From Oleiagrimonas sp964566965 (GTDB taxonomy: Bacteria > Pseudomonadota > Gammaproteobacteria > Xanthomonadales > Rhodanobacteraceae), in the NCBI GenBank assembly GCA_964566965.1, contig CAZMKO010000013.1:1-45894 (forward strand): DNA of 45,894 bases, written 5' to 3'. The translations under genes and the position numbers were made by a program. Under the pieces are notes generated by a model. It was given only the letters and a program-made list of their open reading frames with translations. It ran no database searches and was not told the DNA's origin. Positions 24,591 to 33,067 of the stretch are shown piece after piece. Each line of letters opens with the position of its first letter. The stretch's first letter is position 1.

Positions 24591-25811
24591 ATGATGCAAT
24601 ACAAACCGATATTCAGTTCCTTGCGGCGGCACAGATTGATTGCGACGTTGTTGATGGCCCTTGTGGCCTTGACTTGCGCCATCGTTTGCAACGTCGCATT
24701 CATGATCCAGCGTCAGACTGCGTTGATCCACTTGCCCAGTGGCGTGGCGGAAAACGAGCTGGTTATGCTGCAAAGCATCGGTCTGGATGGCCAGTCGGAT
24801 CAGATGGTGCGGCACGAAACCGATCTTGCCGCATTACGCGCATTGCCGGGTGTACGGCATGCGGCAGCGGTCAATGCGGTACCGTTCAATGGAGACAACT
24901 GGATCAACGGCATCAGGACAATTCCGAATGCCGGTACACATGTGTTGGCCAGTGCCTTTCTCGGTAGCCCTGACGAGTTGAACACACTGGGTCTGCATCT
25001 GGTGGCGGGGCGTGATTTCAGGCCGGACGAGTACGTGCCCCTGCTGAATGTGGAAGATCAGGAGGACGGCTTGCAGCACGTATCCGCGGTGATCATAACG
25101 CGAGCCTTGGCCAGGCGCCTTTTTCATGGTGAAAACCCGTTGGGGAAATCCGTCTATTCCTATCCCAACCCGATGCGTATCGTGGGCGTCGTCGATCGTC
25201 TGTTGCGCCCATCGGTGGGTGACGGAAGCAACAATGAGAACAGCACGATTTTTCCGATCAGGCCCAATACGAAGGCGGTGACCTATGTGTTGCGTACCAC
25301 ACCTGAAAATCGTGCGCGGGTGTTGAAGCAGGCGGCCGAGACGTTGTACCGACTCGACAACGAGCGAGTGGTGCGCAAAGTGCGAACCTTTGCGCAGTTG
25401 CGGGCGACGTATTTTCATCGCAACCGCAGCATGATCAATTTGTTGCTGGCTTCAGCACTGGGGCTGATGTTCGTGACGGCACTCGGTATCGCCGGCTTGG
25501 CCAGTTTCTGGGTCGGGCAGCGCACGCGCACCATCGGTATTCGTCGCGCGGTGGGTGCGACGCGTGGCGACATCCTGCGCTACTTCCAGACCGAGAATTT
25601 CCTGATCGTGACCGGTGGCGTGGTGGTGGGCGCGCTGCTGGCGCTTGGTCTGAACCTGCTCCTCATGCAGCACTACGAACTGCCACGTCTGCCACTCTGG
25701 TACCTGCCGGTCGGTGCCGTGACCCTGTGGCTGCTCGGCCAACTGGCGGTGCTGGCGCCGGCCCTGCGCGCGGCGAACGTGCCGCCGGTGGTGGCGACGC
25801 GAAGTGTGTGA
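24591..25811 (+). CDS. FtsX/MacB-type ABC permease, B-type subunit 4
   Basis: This 406-aa B-type permease opens MMQYKPIFSSLRRHRLI. The coupling motif reads FWVGQRTRTIGIRRAVGAT and the end is VPPVVATRSV. The first three quarters are less GC-rich than the other B genes, while the 3' end (from about 25540) is GC-rich and nearly identical to B3. This is a mosaic pattern. GGGCGGA just before the ATG is a weak ribosome-binding site. Confidence 0.9.
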   Translation: MMQYKPIFSSLRRHRLIATLLMALVALTCAIVCNVAFMIQRQTALIHLPSGVAENELVMLQSIGLDGQSDQMVRHETDLAALRALPGVRHAAAVNAVPFNGDNWINGIRTIPNAGTHVLASAFLGSPDELNTLGLHLVAGRDFRPDEYVPLLNVEDQEDGLQHVSAVIITRALARRLFHGENPLGKSVYSYPNPMRIVGVVDRLLRPSVGDGSNNENSTIFPIRPNTKAVTYVLRTTPENRARVLKQAAETLYRLDNERVVRKVRTFAQLRATYFHRNRSMINLLLASALGLMFVTALGIAGLASFWVGQRTRTIGIRRAVGATRGDILRYFQTENFLIVTGGVVVGALLALGLNLLLMQHYELPRLPLWYLPVGAVTLWLLGQLAVLAPALRAANVPPVVATRSV

Positions 25812-25882
25812 CACGATGCGGTGGCGTCATGGCGCCGCCGCGGGAGGCGGGTGTCCGATGACGACGACAACGAGGGCGTGAC

Positions 25883-26128
25883 ATGAAAACCAGGTATGCG
25901 TTCGTGCTTGCGGGGTGCCTGCTTGCGGGCGGATGTGCCACGGGTGGCCAGGGGGTCGGCTTCGACGCCGGCAATTCGCGCTCGCAGTGCACCAGCCAGA
26001 TGGCCAGGACACAGATTCCGCCGGAGCAGCTGCATGACTACATGCAACATTGCATGGCCGGCAACGATGCGGATGACGATTCATCGGACAAGGGTTTCCA
26101 CATCGGCGCGTCCGGCGGCAGCCGGTGA
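25883..26128 (+). CDS. small predicted lipoprotein
   Basis: This 81-aa protein has a signal peptide with lipobox LAGGC, giving a predicted lipidated Cys18. The mature part is short and polar, with a second Cys pair (SQCTSQMARTQIPPEQLHDYMQHC) about 22 residues apart and a Gly/Asp/Ser-rich tail. I do not recognise a family. It lies between the last permease and the response regulator, so it may be an accessory or sensing component of the export system; that is inference. Confidence 0.7.
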   Translation: MKTRYAFVLAGCLLAGGCATGGQGVGFDAGNSRSQCTSQMARTQIPPEQLHDYMQHCMAGNDADDDSSDKGFHIGASGGSR

Positions 26129-26212
26129 CATCGTTTTTTGCTCGCGGGTGTCAATGGCCAATGCAACGTTTTGGCGTCCGCGTGCATCCCACTCCACATG
26201 ACCCGAGATACC

Positions 26213-27547
26213 ATGCGTAGCGTACTGATCATCGACGACAACCCTTCCGTGGGGGAGGCGCTTTCGCTGTTGCTGTCGATCCACGACATCCGGCCGCTGG
26301 TGGCCGCGGATCCGGACGAGGGTCTGGAGAAGCTGGCCACCGAACGGGTGGATGTGGTGATCCAGGACATGAACTTTTCGGCGGATACCACGTCGGGCGA
26401 GGAGGGCGTGCTGCTGTTCCGAGCCATCCGCGAGCAGTACCCGGATTTGCCGGTGATTCTGCTCACGGCCTGGACGCATCTGGAAACCGCGGTGGAACTG
26501 GTCAAGGCGGGCGCCGCCGATTACGTGGCCAAGCCCTGGGACGACGCCAAGCTGCTGACCACGGTGGAAAATCTGCTGGAGCTGTCGGAATCCACGCGCG
26601 AGGTGGCGCGCACGCGGCGCGAGCGGCAACAACGCCACGCGCGGTTGCGCCACGACTACGACCTGGGCGGGCTGGTGTTTGCCTCCGAAGCCATGGGGCG
26701 CACGCTGGAGCTGGCCTGCCGCGTGGCGCGCTCGGACGTGCCGGTGCTGATCACCGGCCCCAATGGCGCCGGCAAGGAAGGCATCGCCAGCGTGGTGCAC
26801 CGCAACTCGTCGGTGAAGCGCGGGCCGTTCGTGGCGGTCAACTGCGGGGCGTTGCCGGGCGACTTGATCGAGGCCGAGCTGTTCGGCGCCGACGCCGGCG
26901 CCTACACCGGGGCCGGCAAGGCGCGCGAGGGGCGCTTCGAGGCGGCGGACGGGGGCACGCTGTTCCTGGACGAGATCGGTAATCTGCCACTGTCGGGGCA
27001 GGTGAAACTGCTGCGTGTGATCGAGACCGGCCAGTACCAGCGCCTGGGCTCCTCGCGTACACGCAGTGCCGAGGTGCGCGTGCTCAGCGCCACCAACGCC
27101 GACCTCAAGGCCATGATCGCCGAGGGCACCTTCCGCGAGGACCTGTATTACCGCCTCAACGTGATCGAGGTGACGTTGCCGCCACTTTCCGAGCGTGCGG
27201 ACGACGTGTTGCCGCTGGCCGAGCATTTCCTGCGCGGCGGGCGTCTGACCGACGAGGCACGCGAGGCGCTGGCCGCGCATGATTGGCCGGGCAACGTGCG
27301 CGAGCTGAAAAACGCCATCGAGCGTGCGCGCCTGCTGGCCGGTGATGCGTCGATCACGGCCGAGCACCTCAACCTGCCGCAGCGTACGACCGGCACCGCC
27401 ACGCGCAATCTGGACGAGCCGTCGAAGGATTCGGTGGAAAAGGCGCTGACCACCCACGATGGTATTGTCAGCCATGCCGCGCAGGCGCTGGGCCTGTCGC
27501 GGCAGGCTCTGTATCGGCGCATGCAGCGCTACGGCCTCAGCGGATAG
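26213..27547 (+). CDS. sigma-54-dependent response regulator, NtrC type
   Basis: This 444-aa activator has three domains. The receiver domain (1 to about 120) has acidic D8/D9, phospho-acceptor D52, LLTAW and the KPWD lysine. The AAA+ domain has Walker A GPNGAGKE at 182-189, the sigma-54 contact loop GAYTGA at 229-234 (Tyr in place of the usual Phe), and Walker B GGTLFLDEIGNL. A Fis-type helix-turn-helix closes it (HAAQALGLSRQALYRRMQRYG). Start 26198 (MTRDTMRS) is an alternative. It probably activates the sigma-54 promoter at 12349 once phosphorylated by the kinase encoded next. Confidence 0.95.
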   Translation: MRSVLIIDDNPSVGEALSLLLSIHDIRPLVAADPDEGLEKLATERVDVVIQDMNFSADTTSGEEGVLLFRAIREQYPDLPVILLTAWTHLETAVELVKAGAADYVAKPWDDAKLLTTVENLLELSESTREVARTRRERQQRHARLRHDYDLGGLVFASEAMGRTLELACRVARSDVPVLITGPNGAGKEGIASVVHRNSSVKRGPFVAVNCGALPGDLIEAELFGADAGAYTGAGKAREGRFEAADGGTLFLDEIGNLPLSGQVKLLRVIETGQYQRLGSSRTRSAEVRVLSATNADLKAMIAEGTFREDLYYRLNVIEVTLPPLSERADDVLPLAEHFLRGGRLTDEAREALAAHDWPGNVRELKNAIERARLLAGDASITAEHLNLPQRTTGTATRNLDEPSKDSVEKALTTHDGIVSHAAQALGLSRQALYRRMQRYGLSG

Positions 27548-27575
27548 AGGCGCGCGATGACACCCATGCGACAAC

Positions 27576-27657
27576 CGTAGGAGCCTGCCCCGCCGGCGCT
27601 GGCCGGAGGATTCTTGTCACATCGAACCATCGCCTGCAGGGCAGGCTCCTGCGACGG
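27576..27657. repeat. REP-like inverted repeat, GTAGGAGCCTGCCC class
   Basis: CCGTAGGAGCCTGCCC at 27576-27591 is matched by GGGCAGGCTCCTGCGACGG at 27639-27657, with a roughly 47-nt loop. This is a second REP class distinct from the GTGGGAGCGGC type. It separates the regulator and kinase genes and could lower kinase expression relative to the regulator. Confidence 0.75.
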
Positions 27658-27706
27658 TATGCTTCTCCTTGTTCCCGGTCCCTCCAACTCCCGGCTTCCA
27701 GACAAC

Positions 27707-29089
27707 ATGCGCCTGATCTCCCTCGAAGGACGTCAAAGCCTCCTGCTGGCCATCACGGCCCTGCTGGGCATGTTGATGTTTCTTGCGTTGTCGACGTGGC
27801 CGGTACCGCAGGCAGCGCGATGGCTGGCACACGCCATGGGCTGGGATGATGTCGCATGGCCACGGGAAACGTGGGTCTGGGTGCTGGTCGCGGTACTGGT
27901 GTGGCTGCCGCTGGCGATGTGGCTTGGGCATCGCAGCATGCGACCGCTGGCGCGCGTGTCGCGGGCGCTGGAAGGGGCGGTGGCCAGCTATCGCGACGGC
28001 GATTTCAGTTTTTCCATCGCCATCGATCGCAAGGACGAGCTGGGTGATCTGGTGCGCATGCACAACCGGCTCGGCCAGACGTTGCGCGTGGAGCGCCAGC
28101 GCCTTACTGAGCGCGAATTGCTGCTGGAGACGGTGGTGCAGAACACGCCGGTGGCATTGGTGCTGGCCGACAACCGGCAACGCGTCACCTATTCCAACCT
28201 GGCCGCGAGGCACCTGTTCAACGCCGGCAAGAGTCTGGCCGGCATGGATTTTGCCGAGCTGCTGAAGCGTTCGCCGGATGCCATGCAGCGTGTGGTCGAG
28301 GCCGGCGAGGACACCTTGTTCGCGGTGGAGCTGGATCACGCCGAGGAAGTGTTCCATGTGTCGCAGCGGGCCTTCCGGTTGCAGGGTCGGCCGCAGCGTC
28401 TGTACTTGTTCCGGCGCATGACCAAGGAGCTGGCGCGCCAGGAGGTCGCGGCCTGGAAGCGCGTGATCCGTGTCATCACCCACGAACTCAACAATTCGCT
28501 GGCGCCGATCTCCTCGCTGGCGCATTCGGGGGCCGAGCTGGCGCGACGCGGGGAGGGCGAGCGCCTGCCGCGGGTGTTCGCCAGCATCGGCGAGCGGGCA
28601 CGCCATCTGCATGGTTTCATCGACGGCTACGCGCGTTTCGCCAAGTTGCCGGTGCCGCGCGTGCGCGAGGTGGCGTGGCCGGCGTTCCTGGAATCGTTGG
28701 CACAGCATTGCCGCTTCCGTCTGGACGGCGAGGTGCCGACGGTGGCGGGCAGCTTCGATCCGGGACAGGTCGAGCAGGTGCTGATCAACCTGGTCAAGAA
28801 CGCGCATGAGTCCGGTGGCCCGGATGAGGAAGTGATGCTGCGTATACAGCTTCTGGGCAACCAGTGGCGCATCGAGGTGCTGGACCGTGGCCCGGGCATG
28901 AACGATGCGGTGCTGTCGCAGGCGCTGCTGCCGTTCTATTCCACCAAGCGTTCGGGGACCGGGCTGGGCCTGGCGCTGGCGCGGGAAATCGCCGAGGCAC
29001 ACGGTGGCCGGCTGGTGCTGGCCAATCGTGACGGCGGCGGTCTGCGCGTGACGATGTGGCTGCCGCTGGGGGCGCCGGAAGCCGCCTGA
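27707..29089 (+). CDS. sensor histidine kinase, NtrY-like
   Basis: This 460-aa membrane kinase has two helices (about residues 11-31 and 49-70) flanking a very short periplasmic loop. A HAMP-like segment, a PAS domain (about 140-240), the phospho-acceptor H259 in THELNNSLAPI and an ATPase domain follow, with LINLVKNAHESGG, LDRGPGMN and GTGLGLALA. The small periplasmic loop suggests sensing within the membrane, as in kinases that respond to envelope-active agents. ATG 27707 is chosen because residues before it are low-complexity and REP-derived. It pairs with the adjacent NtrC-type regulator. Confidence 0.93.
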   Translation: MRLISLEGRQSLLLAITALLGMLMFLALSTWPVPQAARWLAHAMGWDDVAWPRETWVWVLVAVLVWLPLAMWLGHRSMRPLARVSRALEGAVASYRDGDFSFSIAIDRKDELGDLVRMHNRLGQTLRVERQRLTERELLLETVVQNTPVALVLADNRQRVTYSNLAARHLFNAGKSLAGMDFAELLKRSPDAMQRVVEAGEDTLFAVELDHAEEVFHVSQRAFRLQGRPQRLYLFRRMTKELARQEVAAWKRVIRVITHELNNSLAPISSLAHSGAELARRGEGERLPRVFASIGERARHLHGFIDGYARFAKLPVPRVREVAWPAFLESLAQHCRFRLDGEVPTVAGSFDPGQVEQVLINLVKNAHESGGPDEEVMLRIQLLGNQWRIEVLDRGPGMNDAVLSQALLPFYSTKRSGTGLGLALAREIAEAHGGRLVLANRDGGGLRVTMWLPLGAPEAA

Positions 29090-29254
29090 ACGCGTCGCCC
29101 ACGCGGTCGATGGCCGCGGCCGATGAACCGTCGCCATCGAACCCGCTGGCGGGCCTGCCTGCGGCGGCGTGTTGTCCGCGATAATGTGTGCCTTGTGCCG
29201 CGGTTCCGGGTATCGTGCCCGGTCCGCTGGATGACTGCGGGAAAAGGACAATCG

Positions 29255-30511
29255 GTGAGCGTGGTACCGGCCAATCTGGCGATGGCGGTCGCCTTCAATA
29301 CGCGCGTGTCGTTCGTGACCGAATTGGCGCGCAAACTGCACCAGTACGGCACCTCGGCCTCGCGCCTGGAGGATGCCGTGTCCAGTGCCGCGCAGCGCCT
29401 GGGCATGCGGGCCGAGGTGTGGTCCAGCCCGACCGCCATCATTCTTTCCTACGCGGACATGGCGCAGGGCGAGGACGGCGTGGCCCAGGTGACCGAGGTG
29501 GTGCGCCTGGCGCCGGGCGACGTCAATCTGTCGCGCCTGTGCGAGGTGGATGCCATCGCCGATGGTGTCAACGACGGCCGCATCGGCATCGAGGAGGGCG
29601 CGCGCCAGTTGCGCGCGCTGTCCACGCCGCTGACGCCGGCGCAGCGGCGCGGCATGGTGATCGGCTATGGCCTGTCGGCAGCCGGTTTTGCCGCCCTGAT
29701 CCGTGCCTCCTGGGCCGACATCGCGGTGGCGGGCCTGGCCGGTTTCCTGATCGGCCTGGTGGTGCTGCATACCTCGCGCCAGCCGCGGCTGGCACCGGCG
29801 ACCGAAGCCATATCGGCCATGGTGGCAACTCTGGTGACCACGTTGATCGCGGTGTCGATATGGCCGCTGGATATCAACCTGGTGGTATTGACGGCGGTTA
29901 TCGTGCTGGTGCCGGGCATGTCCCTGACCACGGCCGTGCGCGAGCTTTCCACGCAGCATCTCGCTTCCGGTGGTGCGCGCCTTTTCGGCAGCCTCGCAAG
30001 CATGCTGAAATTGATTTTCGGCGTGGTGGCGGTGGTGCAGTTGTGCAAGTGGATCGGCGTGGTGCCACCACCGCCACCGCGCATCGTCATGCCGTGGTGG
30101 GTGGAATGGGTCGCCCTGGTGGTGGGTTCATTCGGCTTCGCGCTGGTTTTTCTGGCCGCACGCCGGGATTGGTTGCTGGTGATGCTTTCGGCTATTGCCG
30201 GCTATCTGGCATCACGCCTGGTGGGCATGGAAATGGGCGCCGGTTTCGGGGTTTTCGTCGGTGGCCTGGTTTTGGGTGCGATGAGCAACGTCTATGCGCG
30301 TTTCAGGCATCGGCCCGGGACGTTGGTGCGCGAGCCGGGCATTATCCTTCTGGTACCCGGAAGCGTGGGTTTTCGGACGCTCGCTTATCTGGCCGATCGG
30401 CATGTCGACACCGGCGTGGAAACCGCCGTGCTGCTGGTGACGTTGCTGGTGGCGCTGGTGGCCGGCTTGCTGTTCGGCGACCTGCTGGTGGCACCGCGAC
30501 GCTCATTGTAG
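29255..30511 (+). CDS. threonine/serine exporter family protein, ThrE-like
   Basis: This 418-aa protein has a soluble N-terminal domain (about 1-130: FVTELARKLHQYGTSASRLEDAV, EVWSSPTAIILSY) followed by about ten membrane helices. That is the fused ThrE architecture, in which both exporter domains lie in one chain. Family members export threonine and serine or related small molecules. GTG 29255 is preferred because AAAAGGA ends six bases before it; ATG 29231 is an alternative adding eight residues. Its relation to the upstream two-component system is unclear, as 165 bp separate it from the kinase. Confidence 0.87.
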   Translation: MSVVPANLAMAVAFNTRVSFVTELARKLHQYGTSASRLEDAVSSAAQRLGMRAEVWSSPTAIILSYADMAQGEDGVAQVTEVVRLAPGDVNLSRLCEVDAIADGVNDGRIGIEEGARQLRALSTPLTPAQRRGMVIGYGLSAAGFAALIRASWADIAVAGLAGFLIGLVVLHTSRQPRLAPATEAISAMVATLVTTLIAVSIWPLDINLVVLTAVIVLVPGMSLTTAVRELSTQHLASGGARLFGSLASMLKLIFGVVAVVQLCKWIGVVPPPPPRIVMPWWVEWVALVVGSFGFALVFLAARRDWLLVMLSAIAGYLASRLVGMEMGAGFGVFVGGLVLGAMSNVYARFRHRPGTLVREPGIILLVPGSVGFRTLAYLADRHVDTGVETAVLLVTLLVALVAGLLFGDLLVAPRRSL

Positions 30512-30547
30512 CGGGGCCTCGAAAAACCGGATGCCGGACATCGATCC

Positions 30548-30570
30548 GTGGGAGCGGCTTCAGCCGCGAT
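30548..30570 (+). repeat. single REP half-element
   Basis: One copy of the GTGGGAGCGGCTTCAGCCGCGAT sequence lies downstream of the ThrE-like gene, without an obvious inverted mate before the terminator. Confidence 0.75.
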
Positions 30571-30605
30571 CGTGCCTGCCGGCCCTGTTGTGGGCGCGCA
30601 CGCAC

Positions 30606-30635
30606 AAAAAACGCCGGCGGAGGCCGGCGTTTTTT
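30606..30635. terminator. bidirectional intrinsic terminator
   Basis: AAAAAACGCCGGC pairs with GCCGGCGTTTTTT around a GGAG loop. The A-run on one side and T-run on the other serve both the ThrE-like gene (+) and the convergent H-NS gene (-). Confidence 0.93.
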
Positions 30636-30651
30636 GGTGCTGGAACAGGGC

Positions 30652-30975
30652 TTACTTGATGAGCAGGTCCTGCTCCTTCTTGCCCGATTTCAGCGCCTCG
30701 TTGAACCAGCGCGGGCGCTTGCCGCGACCGGACCAGGTGTCGGTCGGGTTGGCCGGATTGAAATACTTCGGCGGCACCTTGCCGGTACTGCGACGGGTCT
30801 TGCGGCGGGTGCCGAAAACGTCTTCGAAGGTATAGCCTTCGGCCTTGATCATGTCATTGATCTTGTCGCGCAGCTTGGCGACTTTTTCCTGGCGGATGGC
30901 CTTCTTGCGATCTTCCGCTTTGTTGATGAGATCGTTGAGCTGCTTCTGGTTGAGATTGCTGATATCGACAGCCAT
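30652..30975 (-). CDS. H-NS family nucleoid protein
   Basis: This 107-aa protein has an N-terminal helical oligomerisation half rich in Lys and Glu, a linker, and the C-terminal DNA-binding motif TWSGRGKRPRWFNEAL, the AT-hook-like loop of H-NS proteins. It should silence AT-rich DNA and organise the nucleoid. The start at 30975 is supported by GGAGG on the minus strand (TTGGAGGCCATTTC before the ATG); a longer frame to 31041 is rejected. A palindrome overlaps its promoter. Confidence 0.92.
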   Translation of the reverse strand: MAVDISNLNQKQLNDLINKAEDRKKAIRQEKVAKLRDKINDMIKAEGYTFEDVFGTRRKTRRSTGKVPPKYFNPANPTDTWSGRGKRPRWFNEALKSGKKEQDLLIK

Positions 30976-31017
30976 GAAATGGCCTCCAATCAATATGATT
31001 TGTGGGAAGTGCGCATC

Positions 31018-31046
31018 AGCATACTGTTGCATTTGGTGCAATGCAA
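31018..31046 (-). promoter_or_regulatory. H-NS gene promoter with overlapping palindrome
   Basis: On the minus strand TTGCAT (31046-31041) and TATGCT (31023-31018) have a 17-bp spacer. A perfect 7-bp inverted repeat, TTGCATT-N6-AATGCAA (31027-31046), covers the -35 element and spacer, the position of a repressor site. Confidence 0.6.
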
Positions 31047-31164
31047 GAAATATGCGCCGGGTGCATTATCAGGCGTGGTTTTTCCGTGCCGCCGCGTGTC
31101 GTGCCTTTCGCGCGTTATCGTGGCAATGGGGAATATCGCCGGCACGACTTTTCCGGTGACGGTT

Positions 31165-32862
31165 TCAATCCAGCCGTTGCAGCAATGCCTCGCGAGTCAA
31201 CGACTGGTTTTCACTGTCGCGACGGCCACGGTATTCAAACGTTCCGGCGGCCAGGCCGCGTTCACTGACCACGACGCGGTGCGGGATGCCGACAAGCTCC
31301 ATGTCCGCGAACATCGCGCCGGGACGCAGGCCGCGATCGTCCAGCACCACGTCCATGCCCCGCTCGGACAGTTCACGATAGAGCGCTTCGGCGGCCTGCA
31401 TGACGCTGTCGCCGCTCTTGCCGGGAATGACGCAGATGGCGACTTGCCAGGGGGCCATCGGCTCGGGCCAGATGATGCCGCGCTCGTCGTGCCCCTGCTC
31501 GATGGCCGCCGCCACAATGCGGCTGACGCCGATGCCGTAGCAGCCCATCAGCGGCGTGTGGGCCTTGCCGTTGCGGTCCAGTACCGTGGCGCCCATGGCG
31601 CGCGCATACTTGTCGCCGAGCTGGAAGATGTGTCCCACCTCGATACCGCGCGCGATATGCAGCGTACCCTTGCCGTCCGGGGACGCGTCGCCCTCGACCA
31701 CCTCACGCAGATCCTCCACGCGCGTGATGCGCGCGTCGCGATCCCAGTTGGCGCCGGTGAAGTGGGTGGTGCCTTCGCCGCCGCCGCAGACGAAGTCGGC
31801 CACGACCGCGGCACTGCGGTCGACGATGACCGGAATTTCGCGTGGCAGCTCCACCGGGCCGATGAAGCCCGGCCGTGCGCCGGTGGCCGCGACGATGTCG
31901 TCCTCGCCGGCGAACGTGCAACGGCCGCCCAGTTCCGGCAACTTGGCCGCCTTGACCTCGTTCAGCTCGTGGTCGCCGCGCAGGCACAACGCGACCAGTC
32001 CTTCCTCGCCGCGCATCAGCAGCGTTTTCACGCATTGTTGCGGCGGTACGCCGAGAAAGGCGGTGACTTCGCCAATGTGTTTCTGTGTGGGCGTGTCCAC
32101 GCGGGTCAGGGCGGCGGCCGGAGCCGGGCGATCCTGTTGCGGCGCCAATGCCTCGGCCAGCTCCACGTTGGCCGCGTAGTCCGACGCGTCGCTCCAGGCG
32201 ATCGCGTCCTCGCCGGAGTCGGCCAATACCTGGAACTCGTGACTGGCGTTGCCACCGATGGCGCCGGTGTCGGCCTGCACGGGCCGGAAGCTCAGGCCGA
32301 GGCGGGTGAAGATGCGCTCGTAGGCGGCGAACATCACGCGGTAGGTGGCGTCCAGGCCTTCCAGGTCGATGTGGAAGGAATAGGCATCCTTCATCAGGAA
32401 TTCGCGCGCGCGCATCACGCCGAAACGCGGGCGGATCTCGTCACGGAACTTGGTCTGGATCTGGAAAAACGTGACCGGCAATTGCTTGTAGCTTTTCAGC
32501 TCGGCGCGGGCGAAGTCGGTCATGACCTCTTCATGCGTGGGGCCGAAGCAATAATCCTGTTTCTTGCGATCGCTTATTTTCAGCAATTGACCGCCGAATT
32601 TTTCCCAGCGGCCGGTTTCTTCCCACAGGTTGCGCGGCTGCACCGAGGGCATCAGGATCTCGATGGCGCCGGCCCGGACCATTTCCTCGCGGACCACGGT
32701 CTCGACCTTGCGCAGTACGCGCAGGCCCAGCGGCGACCAGGTGTAGATGCCTGCCGCCAGTTTGCGCAGCATGCCGGCACGCAGCATCAGGCGGTGGCTG
32801 GCGATTTCCGCGTCGGCGGGTACTTCCTTGACGGTGGCAAGGTGAAACTGGCTCAGTCGCAT
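31165..32862 (-). CDS. proS: prolyl-tRNA synthetase
   Basis: This 565-aa class II enzyme charges tRNA-Pro. The class II motifs are visible (GIYTWSPLGLRVLRKVE, FRDEIRPRFGVMRAREFLMKD, GCYGIGVSRIVAAAIEQ). The central insertion (about 230-400) with FLGVPPQQCVKTLL and the GGEGTTHFTG segment is the editing domain that clears Ala-tRNA-Pro, so this is the bacterial long form. The C-terminal anticodon domain follows. A perfect TATAAT on the minus strand at 32900-32895 may be its -10 element. Confidence 0.97.
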   Translation of the reverse strand: MRLSQFHLATVKEVPADAEIASHRLMLRAGMLRKLAAGIYTWSPLGLRVLRKVETVVREEMVRAGAIEILMPSVQPRNLWEETGRWEKFGGQLLKISDRKKQDYCFGPTHEEVMTDFARAELKSYKQLPVTFFQIQTKFRDEIRPRFGVMRAREFLMKDAYSFHIDLEGLDATYRVMFAAYERIFTRLGLSFRPVQADTGAIGGNASHEFQVLADSGEDAIAWSDASDYAANVELAEALAPQQDRPAPAAALTRVDTPTQKHIGEVTAFLGVPPQQCVKTLLMRGEEGLVALCLRGDHELNEVKAAKLPELGGRCTFAGEDDIVAATGARPGFIGPVELPREIPVIVDRSAAVVADFVCGGGEGTTHFTGANWDRDARITRVEDLREVVEGDASPDGKGTLHIARGIEVGHIFQLGDKYARAMGATVLDRNGKAHTPLMGCYGIGVSRIVAAAIEQGHDERGIIWPEPMAPWQVAICVIPGKSGDSVMQAAEALYRELSERGMDVVLDDRGLRPGAMFADMELVGIPHRVVVSERGLAAGTFEYRGRRDSENQSLTREALLQRLD

Positions 32863-32894
32863 GGCAAAAAAAGGCTGACAGTGTAAAAGCGCCG

Positions 32895-32900
32895 ATTATA
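32895..32900 (-). promoter_or_regulatory. possible proS -10 element
   Basis: TATAAT on the minus strand lies 33 bp before the proS ATG. No convincing -35 hexamer is found at the right distance. Confidence 0.35.
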
Positions 32901-33067
32901 GTCGTGAATGCCGCCAGTTTTGCATCTCCGGGTGGCGGGTCGGCATCTCATTGCCGTCGCCGCCGGCGTGACGTCGTTTCGTGTGACGGCATGCCAGACG
33001 TCGGGCCGGGAGGGCTCCGGCCGTGACGGGCGGCGCGGCGCGATGCGCGACGGGGCGTGGCGCCGTG

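Noticed and set aside
26171..26187. Second sigma-54 promoter before the response regulator (TTGGCG...TGCAT)
   Set aside because: The GG to GC distance is one base short of the required spacing and the -24 element is imperfect.
27617..29959. 780-aa minus-strand open frame opposite the kinase and ThrE-like genes
   Set aside because: Shadow of two clear plus-strand genes; no recognisable motif.
29188..32886. 1232-aa plus-strand open frame
   Set aside because: It runs antisense through proS and the H-NS gene and across the ThrE-like gene in another frame. Composition is shadow-like, with no domain.
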